Assembly (NCBI GenBank): GCA_045639525.1
Contig: JAZUDI010000020.1
Coordinates: forward strand, 3,094 to 67,093
Length of the DNA: 64,000 nucleotides
Source of the DNA: UBA1181 sp045639525
GTDB lineage: Bacteria > Bacteroidota > Bacteroidia > Bacteroidales > Paludibacteraceae
Direction: 5' to 3'
Position 1 is the stretch's first letter, and every line of letters begins with the position of its first letter. Under the pieces are notes generated by a model. It saw nothing but the letters and a program-made list of their open reading frames with translations, did no database searches and was not told where the DNA came from. This document shows, piece after piece, positions 46,389-54,654 of this stretch. The position numbers and the translations under genes are program-made.

Positions 46389-46409
46389 TCGAAATAAATA
46401 ATATGACTT

Positions 46410-48137
46410 ATGCTTTTCAATAGCGACAAAGGGCAAAGGGTGCTGACCCTTCTACTATTAATTATCTTGTTGATACCCAATCTTGTAGTGGCTATCCACG
46501 GAGAAGAGTTGGAGGGGTTTTATGTGAAGAAGATGGCCTATTTGGCTGTTTCGGCAGTCTGTCTATTGATCCCGGCGCTCTTCTTAAAGAAGAAGTTCTA
46601 TTTTGGGGCAATGGGTATTTTCAGTCTGCTGTTGGCCCCTATTGAGATCGCCAGTATCTACCTCAGTCGTACTCCGACCCCCTTTATGATGATGGACACC
46701 ATCTTCAATACCAATCCCCAAGAGGCGTTTGAACTGTTGTCCTCCTTTTGGCCATTGGTTCTATTGGTTGTGTCGGTTTGGGTGGGCTATTTTTTCTTGA
46801 CGGTTAAATATGTGAAGAACGAGACCTTTTTTCCAAGGAAGTTACGGAATATATTCTTTGGGGCAGGTGCCTCTTTGCTCCTGATCGGATGCCTCTATTT
46901 CTTTACACTTGCCCGTAAACTACAAACCAGCGAGGCGACAACCATCACAGACAGTCTGATCGATATGAAGGATATGATGGTGTTGAAGATCCATAAGATA
47001 TTCCCCTTCTCGGTCTATTTTGCCGCGGATGATGTCATTCAGTACCGTCGGGAGGTGAAGGAGCGTTCGGAACGTGTGAAAACATTCCGTTTTGGCATTC
47101 AACCCAAAGAGGATGACGAGGAAGAGGTCTATGTTTTGGTGATCGGAGAGACGGCCCGATGGGGCAATTTCGGACTCTATGGATATGAACGGAACACCAC
47201 GCCGCTTTTGTCTCAGAAGAAAAATCTTGTGGCTTATGACCGATTTGTCACCCAAGCCAATTTGACTAACAACTCCATTCCTTTGATGCTGACACGCGCC
47301 AATGTCTCCAACGCCGAGATCGCGGACAGTGAGCGATCCGTCAGCGAGGCCTTCGCGGAGGCGGGGTTTCGTACCTCTTGGATCACCAATCAGGATGTGA
47401 GCCCTTTCCAAGAGCGAATTATGCGGAATTGCGACGATGCGGTTGTGCAAGACAATAGTTTTACGGGAGGTTATCTTTGGGATATGGATCTGTTGACGCC
47501 GCTCGATTCGATCCTCACTCGATGTGGTGACAAGAAGAAGTTTATCGTACTTCATACGCAGGGTAGCCATTTCCGGTACAACCAGCGTTATCCGGCTGAG
47601 TTTGAGACTTTCAAGCCATGTATCGACAACAAGATGGACCACTTGGCGGTCAATGTAAACAACAAGCGTCTATTGGTGAACACCTATGACAACACGATTA
47701 TTTATACCGACTATTTCCTTGCTCACTTGATGGATCTTCTGGACGAACGTGTAGTTGGAGGCCGGTGGGCGATGGTTTATATCTCCGACCATGGGGAGAA
47801 TATTTTTGATGACGAGCAGGAGTTGATCGTGCACGGTTCTTTGTTGGTTTCTGATTATGAGGCCAGAATACCTTTCATCGTCTCCTATTCGGAGCGTTAC
47901 GGGGAGAGATTCCCGGAGAAGGTGAGCCATATAGTGGCGAATAGGGAGAAGAATCTTAATTCGGAGGTGCTGTTCCACTCCCTGCTGGATATGGCTGATA
48001 TCCATTCATCTGTGGTTGTGGATTCCCTTTCGGTTTGCCAAGAGGGGGTAAAGAGTATGGAATCGACCTACATTATGAATGGCAACCGTGAACCGGTATT
48101 GTTTGAGTTCAGCCGATTGGATCGGATGAAAAGATAG
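46410..48137 (+). CDS. Phosphoethanolamine transferase (EptA/sulfatase-like superfamily)
   Basis: The 575-residue inner-membrane protein has five N-terminal helices (to about residue 175) and a periplasmic alkaline-phosphatase-fold domain. Metal/catalytic landmarks are VLVIGETARWGNFGLYGY, the nucleophile region NLTNNSIPLMLT, HTQGSHFRYNQRYP and ISDHGENIFDD with the later VHGS. This family moves phosphoethanolamine from phosphatidylethanolamine to lipid A or core sugars, often lowering sensitivity to cationic peptides. Target lipid and regulation are unknown here. It is a single gene with its own promoter, convergent with the GH30 gene. Confidence 0.9.
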   Translation: MLFNSDKGQRVLTLLLLIILLIPNLVVAIHGEELEGFYVKKMAYLAVSAVCLLIPALFLKKKFYFGAMGIFSLLLAPIEIASIYLSRTPTPFMMMDTIFNTNPQEAFELLSSFWPLVLLVVSVWVGYFFLTVKYVKNETFFPRKLRNIFFGAGASLLLIGCLYFFTLARKLQTSEATTITDSLIDMKDMMVLKIHKIFPFSVYFAADDVIQYRREVKERSERVKTFRFGIQPKEDDEEEVYVLVIGETARWGNFGLYGYERNTTPLLSQKKNLVAYDRFVTQANLTNNSIPLMLTRANVSNAEIADSERSVSEAFAEAGFRTSWITNQDVSPFQERIMRNCDDAVVQDNSFTGGYLWDMDLLTPLDSILTRCGDKKKFIVLHTQGSHFRYNQRYPAEFETFKPCIDNKMDHLAVNVNNKRLLVNTYDNTIIYTDYFLAHLMDLLDERVVGGRWAMVYISDHGENIFDDEQELIVHGSLLVSDYEARIPFIVSYSERYGERFPEKVSHIVANREKNLNSEVLFHSLLDMADIHSSVVVDSLSVCQEGVKSMESTYIMNGNREPVLFEFSRLDRMKR

Positions 48138-48157
48138 GATAGACGCGCATAAAATAG

Positions 48158-48198
48158 AAAGGGAGGAGACCTCTATTGAAGTTTCCTCCCTTCGTTTT
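48158..48198. terminator. Bidirectional terminator between convergent genes
   Basis: An AAGGGAGGA/TCCTCCCTT stem (48159-48167 with 48184-48192) has T-rich flanks on both strands, between the phosphoethanolamine transferase and GH30 genes. Confidence 0.8.
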
Positions 48199-48210
48199 AT
48201 CATTGCCGTA

Positions 48211-50499
48211 TTATTCAGCGATCACCTTGAATCGGTTCTCCCCGATTTGTACCAAAAGGAGTCCTTTGGCTTTCTCGACGACTGGAAGGCTGTTCCAGCC
48301 GCTCTCAAGGCTGACGTTGCCCTGCTGGATGAGAATGCCTTGCGCATTCCAAATTTGGAACGCACTCTCGTATCCCGATTGCGCATAGATATTCATCATA
48401 CCCTTCTGGATGAAAAGGAGGGTCTGTGGTTGTTGATACGAATCTTTGAGGGCGGTAGGCATCTCTGTTATATTCACCATTTCTGATCGACTCAAGACCA
48501 TTCCATCCTTTTCTATGGAGAAGAAACCCCTGCAGTGGTGAATAGGAAGAGTCCATGGGTAATCAATAGATCCCTTTGTCTGGGTAATTTCCGTTTTATT
48601 CGGAATCACATTGAAATAGTTGATGTTAATGCAACCTGATTCTTTGATGAGGAGTCTGAACTTGCTTGCCACAACAGGTTGGAAGGTGGCTGTGTAGTTC
48701 TCTCCGATGGAAGCACCCTTCTCCAAAGTGACCCACTCGCCGTCGTTGTCGTATTGCAACTCGTACGAGTTGATGTTGCAGCCGATGCCAGAGGTCTCGT
48801 CGATGATGGCGCCAGCGATTTCGGTATTCGCTTCCAAGGTAAGTTCCAACCACTCGTTTTCCACACCAGCGGCGCCCCATCTGCCTTCATCGCCCTCGAC
48901 CAAAGCGTTTTTAGCCTCCCAGCCAAAGGTGCCCTCGTCGTTCATCCAGATGGAGGATGCGTCGATATCCTTCACTTGTGCGGATGGATTCCAATAAAGG
49001 GAAACCTCGTAGTCAAGATCCATATCCACGCTGCATCGAATGGTCTGTGTGGTGCCTCGTTCCCAGTAGGTATCGGCTTGGATCGGATACTTCCAAGTGA
49101 ATTTTGGCATCGCCACGTTGTTTTTGAGCGATATGGTGGTTACGCTATTGGCGGGAAGGGTAATCTTCTCTCCCTCTTTGTATTGTCCCAACACCTTGCT
49201 CCAAGTCTCGGAGGAAGGGACGGTCTGGATGATTTGTCCCTCGTCAGGCGTGGCGATAGGGAAGGAGAGGGTAGCGTTGTGGCTTGAATAACCCTTGTTG
49301 ATCAATACCACGGTGTAGGCGTCGTTCTCTGGGCTTTTGAATGCGCAACTGATGACGTCGCCGTTGGTTGAGGCTGATCCGATGTGGAACCATCCTGGAC
49401 GGACGAACTTGGAGAAGTGTCTTAAACCGTGGTACTCGGATTGCACGATATAGCCATTGGATGATTTCCAATTACCTGTCTCCCAAGGGTTCTCTACGGT
49501 GACACAACCATCGCTTCCGCCCCAGATCAGATTCCAGTGGAGGTAGGCTGACACACGGTTGGCATTGAAGGCATTGGCCAAGAACCAAGCGGTGTGGAGC
49601 GCATCGATCTTCCTCTGCTCGCGCATGGAGCAATACTCCGTCATGAATTGTGGCTTATCAGGATAATCCGCCGCCAATGCCTTCATGGCAGGCAAGTAAT
49701 CGTCCGGATAGGTATATTTGTCGTTATCGTGCGTCTGGTCACCGCTGTGGTAGTAGTGGAAGCAGTAGCCGTCGAGCAGATTCTTATCCAAGGCGTTGAT
49801 ATACTTTTGGGTGTTGTTCCAACCGATTCCGAGCGGTTCGGGACCTAAGAATTTCGGGCAGTGCGCCATTCCATCCATCGCCTTGTGGACAGCCTCCAGG
49901 GCTTTGGCGTAGGAGGCCACGTCGCCGTTCTCCTTCTCGTCGAAGATGGTCGCCTCATATTGGGCATCCATGTCTGGCTCGTTTTGGATGCTGATGTAGT
50001 CGGGGATGACGCCCACCTCAATGTAGCGTTGGAGCGAGTTCTTCCACCAAGCGCCGAACTTATCGTAAACGAATTGGCCGTTCTCTTTCTTCAAAGAGGC
50101 CTTCGGGCCGCCGTTGGAACCATTTATGTCATTGTTGTTTTTCAGTGAAGGCGGTGCTGACCAGGAGGACATCTCGATGAAGAAGTTGGAACCCAACCGC
50201 TTTTTGCCCTCTTTGACGATCTCCGCGTCGTGGCTGAGGTTGGCGTTATCCTCTTGCGCCCAGTTACCCATGCGAAGGCCGGAAATGCCCAAGCCATTGA
50301 ATACGGTGTCGTAAATGGCGCTCTTGTTCTTGTGGGCGGTCACCCAGTTTTGGTAATAAACCATACCTCCACCGATACCGATGACGGATTGGTGTGTCTC
50401 TGTGGGAGAGACGTTAATAGTCACCTCCGCGGCGAAACTTTGCGCCGTGAAAAAGGCGGTGGCGCCCAAAGTGAATAGTTTTATTGAAATGTGTTTCAT
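48211..50499 (-). CDS. Secreted GH30 glycoside hydrolase (xylanase-like) with discoidin-type and T9SS domains
   Basis: The 762-residue enzyme has a signal peptide (to about Ala24) and a GH30 (beta/alpha)8 catalytic domain plus beta side domain. The acid/base Glu174 is in ISIQNEPDM and the nucleophile Glu288 in QFMTEYCSM. A DSWS-like SSWSAPPSLK segment is also present. The xylan-specific subfamily is plausible, but a glucosyl- or galactosyl-specific enzyme cannot be excluded. A C-terminal F5/8-type (CBM32-like) module follows (about 545-665, ending in FNVIPN), then a type IX sorting domain. The true start is 50499, where the signal peptide begins. Confidence 0.87.
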   Translation of the reverse strand: MKHISIKLFTLGATAFFTAQSFAAEVTINVSPTETHQSVIGIGGGMVYYQNWVTAHKNKSAIYDTVFNGLGISGLRMGNWAQEDNANLSHDAEIVKEGKKRLGSNFFIEMSSWSAPPSLKNNNDINGSNGGPKASLKKENGQFVYDKFGAWWKNSLQRYIEVGVIPDYISIQNEPDMDAQYEATIFDEKENGDVASYAKALEAVHKAMDGMAHCPKFLGPEPLGIGWNNTQKYINALDKNLLDGYCFHYYHSGDQTHDNDKYTYPDDYLPAMKALAADYPDKPQFMTEYCSMREQRKIDALHTAWFLANAFNANRVSAYLHWNLIWGGSDGCVTVENPWETGNWKSSNGYIVQSEYHGLRHFSKFVRPGWFHIGSASTNGDVISCAFKSPENDAYTVVLINKGYSSHNATLSFPIATPDEGQIIQTVPSSETWSKVLGQYKEGEKITLPANSVTTISLKNNVAMPKFTWKYPIQADTYWERGTTQTIRCSVDMDLDYEVSLYWNPSAQVKDIDASSIWMNDEGTFGWEAKNALVEGDEGRWGAAGVENEWLELTLEANTEIAGAIIDETSGIGCNINSYELQYDNDGEWVTLEKGASIGENYTATFQPVVASKFRLLIKESGCININYFNVIPNKTEITQTKGSIDYPWTLPIHHCRGFFSIEKDGMVLSRSEMVNITEMPTALKDSYQQPQTLLFIQKGMMNIYAQSGYESAFQIWNAQGILIQQGNVSLESGWNSLPVVEKAKGLLLVQIGENRFKVIAE

Positions 50500-50640
50500 A
50501 ATAAATAGTAATGAATTAAAGTAATAATGGTTTCTAGTTTCTATTGCAAAGTTGGACAAAAAAAGGCAAATATTCAATGTTTAGGGCCTTTTTTTTGAAT
50601 TCCGTCCCCTTGTTATTTGTAAGCGTAAAAAGGGGCTGGA

Positions 50641-50672
50641 TTTGAGGAGAAACGATATTTTTCCTATCTTTG
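50641..50672 (+). promoter_or_regulatory. Full Bacteroidota promoter for the argD-hisIE genes
   Basis: TTTG at 50641-50644, a 20-bp spacer and TATCTTTG at 50665-50672 match the consensus exactly, 65 bp before the ATG. Confidence 0.75.
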
Positions 50673-50737
50673 TATCTAAATTGCGGAGCGGGAAAGATTA
50701 CGCTTCATAATTTGAATAACAATAACATAGATTCTAT

Positions 50738-51868
50738 ATGAAACTTTTTGATGTCTATCCGCTTTTCGATGTCAACATCGTAAAGGGCGAAGGTTGCAAG
50801 GTATGGGACGACAAGGGTCAAGAGTACCTTGATTTGTATGGTGGACATGCTGTGATCAGCATCGGTCACTGCCATCCTCATTATGTGGAGAAGATGACCA
50901 AGCAGTTGAATACACTTGGTTTCTATTCCAACTCAGTGATCAACAAGTTGCAAGTGGAGTTGGCGGAGCGCCTCGGCAAGGCTTCCGGTTACGAGGATTA
51001 CCAATTTTTCTTGGTGAACTCAGGAGCCGAGGCTAACGAGAACGCCCTCAAGTTGGCCTCATTCTATAACGGACGCAAGCGTGTCCTCTCTTCCGATAAA
51101 GCGTTTCATGGCCGTACCTCTTTGGCGGTCGAGGTGACCAATAATCCTAAGATCGTGGCGCCAATCAACGACAATGACCATGTGACCTTCTTGCCGCTCA
51201 ACGATTTGGCGGCATGGCAAAAGGAGATCGCGAAGGGTGATGTCTGCGCTGTTATCGTGGAGTGCATCCAAGGAGTCGGCGGTATCCGCATGGCGACCAA
51301 GGAGTTCATGCAAGGATTGCGTAAGGCTTGTGACGAGACCAATACTGTCTTGATTTGCGATGAGATCCAATGTGGATATGGCCGTTCAGGAAAGTTCTTC
51401 GCTCACCAACATTTGGATGTGAAGCCAGATTTGATCTCTGTGGCAAAGGGTATCGGTAACGGTTTCCCGATGTCAGGCCTTTTGATCTCTCCTAAGTTTG
51501 TTCCAACTTACGGACAGTTGGGTACGACCTTCGGTGGTAACCACATGGCTTGCGCGGCAGGTTTGGCTGTATTGGATGTGATGGAGAAGGAGAACTTGGT
51601 GGAGAACGCCGCTAAGGTGGGTGACTACATCATGGAGCAGTTGAAGGCCGCTAACTTGCCTCACGTGGTGGATATCCGCGGTAAGGGATTGATGATCGGT
51701 GTGGAGTTGGACTGCCCTCATAAGGAGGTTCGTAGCAAACTCGTATTCGAGCAACATGTATTCACTGGATGCAGCGGCACCAATGTGCTTCGTCTTTTGC
51801 CACCACTCTGTTTGAGCAAGGCGGAGGTGGATGAATTCATTGTTCGCTTGAAAAAGGCATTGGCTTAA
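50738..51868 (+). CDS. argD: Class III aminotransferase (acetylornithine aminotransferase type)
   Basis: The 376-residue PLP enzyme matches the ArgD group that converts N-acyl-glutamate semialdehyde to N-acylornithine with glutamate as donor. Seen are DLYGGHAVISIGHCHPHYVE, NSGAEANENALKLA, the substrate segment FHGRTSLAVEVTNN, CDEIQCGYGRSGKFFAHQ and the PLP lysine in ISVAKGIGNGFPMSG. The closing NVLRLLPPLCLSKAEVDEFI is typical. It shares the arginine pathway with argC at 40889. The name is well supported, though related enzymes for succinylornithine or 4-aminobutyrate are close relatives. hisIE follows after 57 bp, without a clear terminator. Confidence 0.88.
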   Translation: MKLFDVYPLFDVNIVKGEGCKVWDDKGQEYLDLYGGHAVISIGHCHPHYVEKMTKQLNTLGFYSNSVINKLQVELAERLGKASGYEDYQFFLVNSGAEANENALKLASFYNGRKRVLSSDKAFHGRTSLAVEVTNNPKIVAPINDNDHVTFLPLNDLAAWQKEIAKGDVCAVIVECIQGVGGIRMATKEFMQGLRKACDETNTVLICDEIQCGYGRSGKFFAHQHLDVKPDLISVAKGIGNGFPMSGLLISPKFVPTYGQLGTTFGGNHMACAAGLAVLDVMEKENLVENAAKVGDYIMEQLKAANLPHVVDIRGKGLMIGVELDCPHKEVRSKLVFEQHVFTGCSGTNVLRLLPPLCLSKAEVDEFIVRLKKALA

Positions 51869-51925
51869 ACAATATTTGTAAATAAAAGGGGGATTCCAGG
51901 GAGTCCCCCCTAATCATATATCAAC

Positions 51926-52498
51926 ATGGGTAATAAGTTACAGGCAGTGGTGCAAGATGTTCGCACCCAAAAGATTCTTCGTATCGGATATGTGAACCAG
52001 GAGGCGATCGCCAAGATGGAGGAGACGAAGGAGGTCTATTTGTTGAATGCGGAGCAGACTGCTTTGGAGTTGGTGACCGGAGGCGAGTATTTCAAGCCGG
52101 TAGCCATGGATGGATTGGTGTACAACACGGATAAGAGCGCTGTGATCATCAAGGCGTTGCCAGAGGGTTCCACCACAGGAGCCGACACTTTCCGCGGTGA
52201 TAAGAACTTAGCCGATCTCTCCTTCCTCTCTTACCTTCAAGATTTCATCGAGAAGCGTAAGCGTGAGATGCCAGAGGGTTCATACACCACTAAACTCTTT
52301 ACCAAGGGCGTGAACAAGATCTCTCAAAAGGTAGGCGAAGAGGCTGTTGAGACCATTATTGAGGCTACCAATGGCACGGGAGAACAATTCTTGTATGAGT
52401 CTTCCGACCTTATCTACCACTTGATCGTGTTGCTTACTGAGAAGGGGTACCGCATCGAGGATTTGGCCAGAGAGTTGAAGGCAAGACACAAGGAATAA
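51926..52498 (+). CDS. hisE: HisIE-type protein with intact HisE and degenerate HisI domain
   Basis: The 190-residue protein is laid out like HisIE, which performs steps 2 and 3 of histidine synthesis. The C-terminal phosphoribosyl-ATP pyrophosphatase (HisE) half is intact: FIEKRKREMPEGSYTTKLF, KVGEEAVETIIEA and ESSDLIYHLIVLLTEKGY. The N-terminal HisI half aligns (QDVRTQKILRIGYVNQEA; ending GADTFRGDKN) but lacks the metal-binding DxDxD and both zinc cysteines; the usual CHTGxxxCW is replaced by STTGADTFR. PRA-cyclohydrolase activity is therefore unlikely here. No other his gene lies in the window. The call for HisE is firm; the loss of HisI is read directly from sequence. Confidence 0.85.
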   Translation: MGNKLQAVVQDVRTQKILRIGYVNQEAIAKMEETKEVYLLNAEQTALELVTGGEYFKPVAMDGLVYNTDKSAVIIKALPEGSTTGADTFRGDKNLADLSFLSYLQDFIEKRKREMPEGSYTTKLFTKGVNKISQKVGEEAVETIIEATNGTGEQFLYESSDLIYHLIVLLTEKGYRIEDLARELKARHKE

Positions 52499-52522
52499 CA
52501 GCGATTCATTAAGTTCCGATAG

Positions 52523-53344
52523 ATGCGATTCTGCGCTTGTGTGATCACCTACTATCCTGACGAGGCTTTGCTTCGTGAGAATGTGGCGTGTTACCGGGAT
52601 GAAGCGGATAAGATCTATATTTGGCAAAACACGCCGTTGGTGGATCGTTCCCGCTACCAGTGGGAGGATTTGGGCGAACGGGTTGAGTGGATCGGAGAAG
52701 ATACGAATGTGGGAATCTCCCACGCATTGAATAGGGTGTTGAGGCGATGCCAAGAGGAGGGGTTCGACTACCTGCTCACCATGGACCAAGACAGCCGTTT
52801 CGAGGATTTCAGTCACTTCTTGAGAAGAGTTGAGCGAGAGCTCCCTTCTGGGGAAGTGATTTCTTTTGCCCCTGAGACGCCGGGAGAATCCGCACCGGAG
52901 GGAGCGTGGGCGGAGAAGGGGTATGTCATCACATCGGGCTCCGTTGTGGATGTGCGGAAGGCCCTCTCCATCGGTGGCTACCGTGAGGAGTTTCTGGTGG
53001 ATGGAATTGACTTGGATTTCTGCTTTAAAGCCAAGCGTTCGGGTTATAAGGTGATGATGCTAGGGGGAAATAAGTTGAACCAACAATTTGGGGAAACGAT
53101 TCAAGTGGGAGATAAGAAGATTGTCTCCTATTCCGCGAAGAGATTACACGATATCGTGTTGTCTCAATGGATGATGTGGACCGAATATCCGCAGTATTTC
53201 AATAAGTTACATTTTCTGAAAGTATTCTATCTGGGAGAACCTTTCCATATTGTTTGCTATCACAACAACAAACTAAGTAAGTTACTTGCCATTGCGAAGG
53301 CGACCTTTGAGGGAGTCGCTTATTGTTTCCGTCGGACCAACTGA
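52523..53344 (+). CDS. Family 2 glycosyltransferase (rhamnosyltransferase-like)
   Basis: The 273-residue GT-A protein opens with CACVITYYPDEALLRENV, has DTNVGISHALNRVLRRCQEEGFDYLLTMDQDSRF, which holds the metal-binding DQD, and VDGIDLDFCFKAKRSGYK in the acceptor half. This resembles the rhamnosyltransferase-type GT2 enzymes for O-antigen or capsule sugars, but donor and acceptor are unknown. It starts 24 bp after hisIE, so it probably shares that transcript although the functions are unrelated. Its 3' end overlaps the convergent MFS gene by 25 bp. Confidence 0.86.
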   Translation: MRFCACVITYYPDEALLRENVACYRDEADKIYIWQNTPLVDRSRYQWEDLGERVEWIGEDTNVGISHALNRVLRRCQEEGFDYLLTMDQDSRFEDFSHFLRRVERELPSGEVISFAPETPGESAPEGAWAEKGYVITSGSVVDVRKALSIGGYREEFLVDGIDLDFCFKAKRSGYKVMMLGGNKLNQQFGETIQVGDKKIVSYSAKRLHDIVLSQWMMWTEYPQYFNKLHFLKVFYLGEPFHIVCYHNNKLSKLLAIAKATFEGVAYCFRRTN

Positions 53345-54483
53345 TGGGTGAGGATGGTCATGAGGATGGTCAATCCAAGCACGTAGCAATAGGCGATGCG
53401 CATGCTATATCCATCCGCGATTCTTCCGATAAGGAAGGGACCGAAGAGGAAGGCTGTGCTGCTGACGGTATTCACCATCGCGATGCCCACACCAGGGGAG
53501 ACCTCCTTCTGATTTCCCGCCAAGGTATAGATGATAGGTACCAGGCAAGAGATGCCTAAGCCTGTGATGAAGAAGCCCAAGGCGGCGAATATGAAGTCAG
53601 TGTCCACCACAATGGTGAAGATGCCGACGGTGGTCAAAACGCAACTTCCCAAGAGTATGACTGGGTCACTGTAACGTTTGCGGATAGGGTCTCCTATGAA
53701 CCTTCCGATTGACATGAATGCCGCGTAAATGGTCAATCCGAGTGGCGCCAAGTTTTCAGGGAACTCCACAATGGTCTTCATGTAGATGGTGCTCCAATTG
53801 GTGAAACTACCCTCCGTCACCCTTGAACAAAGCGCAATGATGGCGATGAGCAATAATATTCCCTTAGGCAATACAATCAGAGGCATACGCTTCACCTCTA
53901 TGACACCTGAGACATTCTCTTGCAGAAAGTATCTTCTGATGCAGAATACGCAGAGGGTGCTGATAATGCCTGCGAGGATATGGTGGTGGAAGACGGAGAT
54001 ATCTTGTGTGATGCAATAGACGCTCAGGAGTGAACCGCAACAAACGCCAACGTAGTAGAGGGCGTGGAACATGGAGACGACTGGCCGTTTATAGGCTCTC
54101 TCCACGAGGATGGAATTGCCGTTGATCGCCACATCCGTGATGGTCACCAAAGAGCCGTAGAGGGCGCAAAAAGGGTAAAGGAAGTAGATGTTGGGCATCA
54201 ATGTGATGAGCGGCAGGAGCAACATGTAGGCGTAGCTCGCCGCAGTTAGGTTTTTACTGCCGAATCGGGCGATCAGGTGACAACTGAGTGGGGTGGTGAT
54301 GAGTGAACCGATGGCCATGCTGAGCGGAACGAAACTCAACTCTCCGATGCTCATTCCGAAGTGGGATTGGATGGCTGGATAACGGGTGATCAGGGAGGCG
54401 TATACGAATCCCATGATGAAATATTGCCCCAACAAGGCACGTCTGGCCATCTGTTTGGTGGCGGTAATTTTATTCGAATTCAT
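53320..54483 (-). CDS. MFS transporter (YbjJ-like)
   Basis: The 387-residue inner-membrane protein has about 12 hydrophobic helices. The first repeat contains GSLVTITDVAINGNSILVERAYKRPVVSMFHALYYVG, the conserved stretch seen in YbjJ-type major-facilitator proteins, and the second half has LAPLGLTIYAAFMSIGRFIGD. Substrate is unknown; sugar import cannot be assumed. It lies 171 bp downstream of the GH94 gene on the same strand, but an intrinsic terminator between them argues for separate units. The 25-bp overlap with the convergent glycosyltransferase means the two transcripts are complementary at their ends. Confidence 0.85.
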   Translation of the reverse strand: MNSNKITATKQMARRALLGQYFIMGFVYASLITRYPAIQSHFGMSIGELSFVPLSMAIGSLITTPLSCHLIARFGSKNLTAASYAYMLLLPLITLMPNIYFLYPFCALYGSLVTITDVAINGNSILVERAYKRPVVSMFHALYYVGVCCGSLLSVYCITQDISVFHHHILAGIISTLCVFCIRRYFLQENVSGVIEVKRMPLIVLPKGILLLIAIIALCSRVTEGSFTNWSTIYMKTIVEFPENLAPLGLTIYAAFMSIGRFIGDPIRKRYSDPVILLGSCVLTTVGIFTIVVDTDFIFAALGFFITGLGISCLVPIIYTLAGNQKEVSPGVGIAMVNTVSSTAFLFGPFLIGRIADGYSMRIAYCYVLGLTILMTILTHQLVRRKQ

Positions 54484-54569
54484 CTCATTTATACTTGTGG
54501 TAGGAGTCTGCTCCTCATTCGGGTGCGAAGGTAGTGAATTTTGGAATAGGGTGGTGGGTAAGGGCGTGA

Positions 54570-54604
54570 CAAAAAAAGAGCAAGAAGCCCAAGCCCCTTG
54601 CTCT
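54570..54604 (-). terminator. Intrinsic terminator of the GH94 gene
   Basis: An AGAGCAAG/CTTGCTCT stem (54577-54584 with 54597-54604) is followed on the minus strand by seven T (A run at 54571-54577). Confidence 0.85.
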
Positions 54605-54654
54605 CTCTATCATCAGAGAATTCTTAATTCAAAATTAAAAATTCATAATTATCA

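Noticed and set aside
46245..46436. A 63-codon minus-strand frame (RTSVYDRDELIEFWDRNHNFF) as a separate gene.
   Set aside because: It overlaps the Rpn remnant in another frame and the promoter of the divergent phosphoethanolamine transferase gene; probably debris of the truncated gene.
51889..51912. GGGGGATT/AGTCCCCC hairpin between argD and hisIE as a terminator.
   Set aside because: No T run follows, so at most it is a weak attenuator or spacer element; hisIE probably shares the argD transcript.
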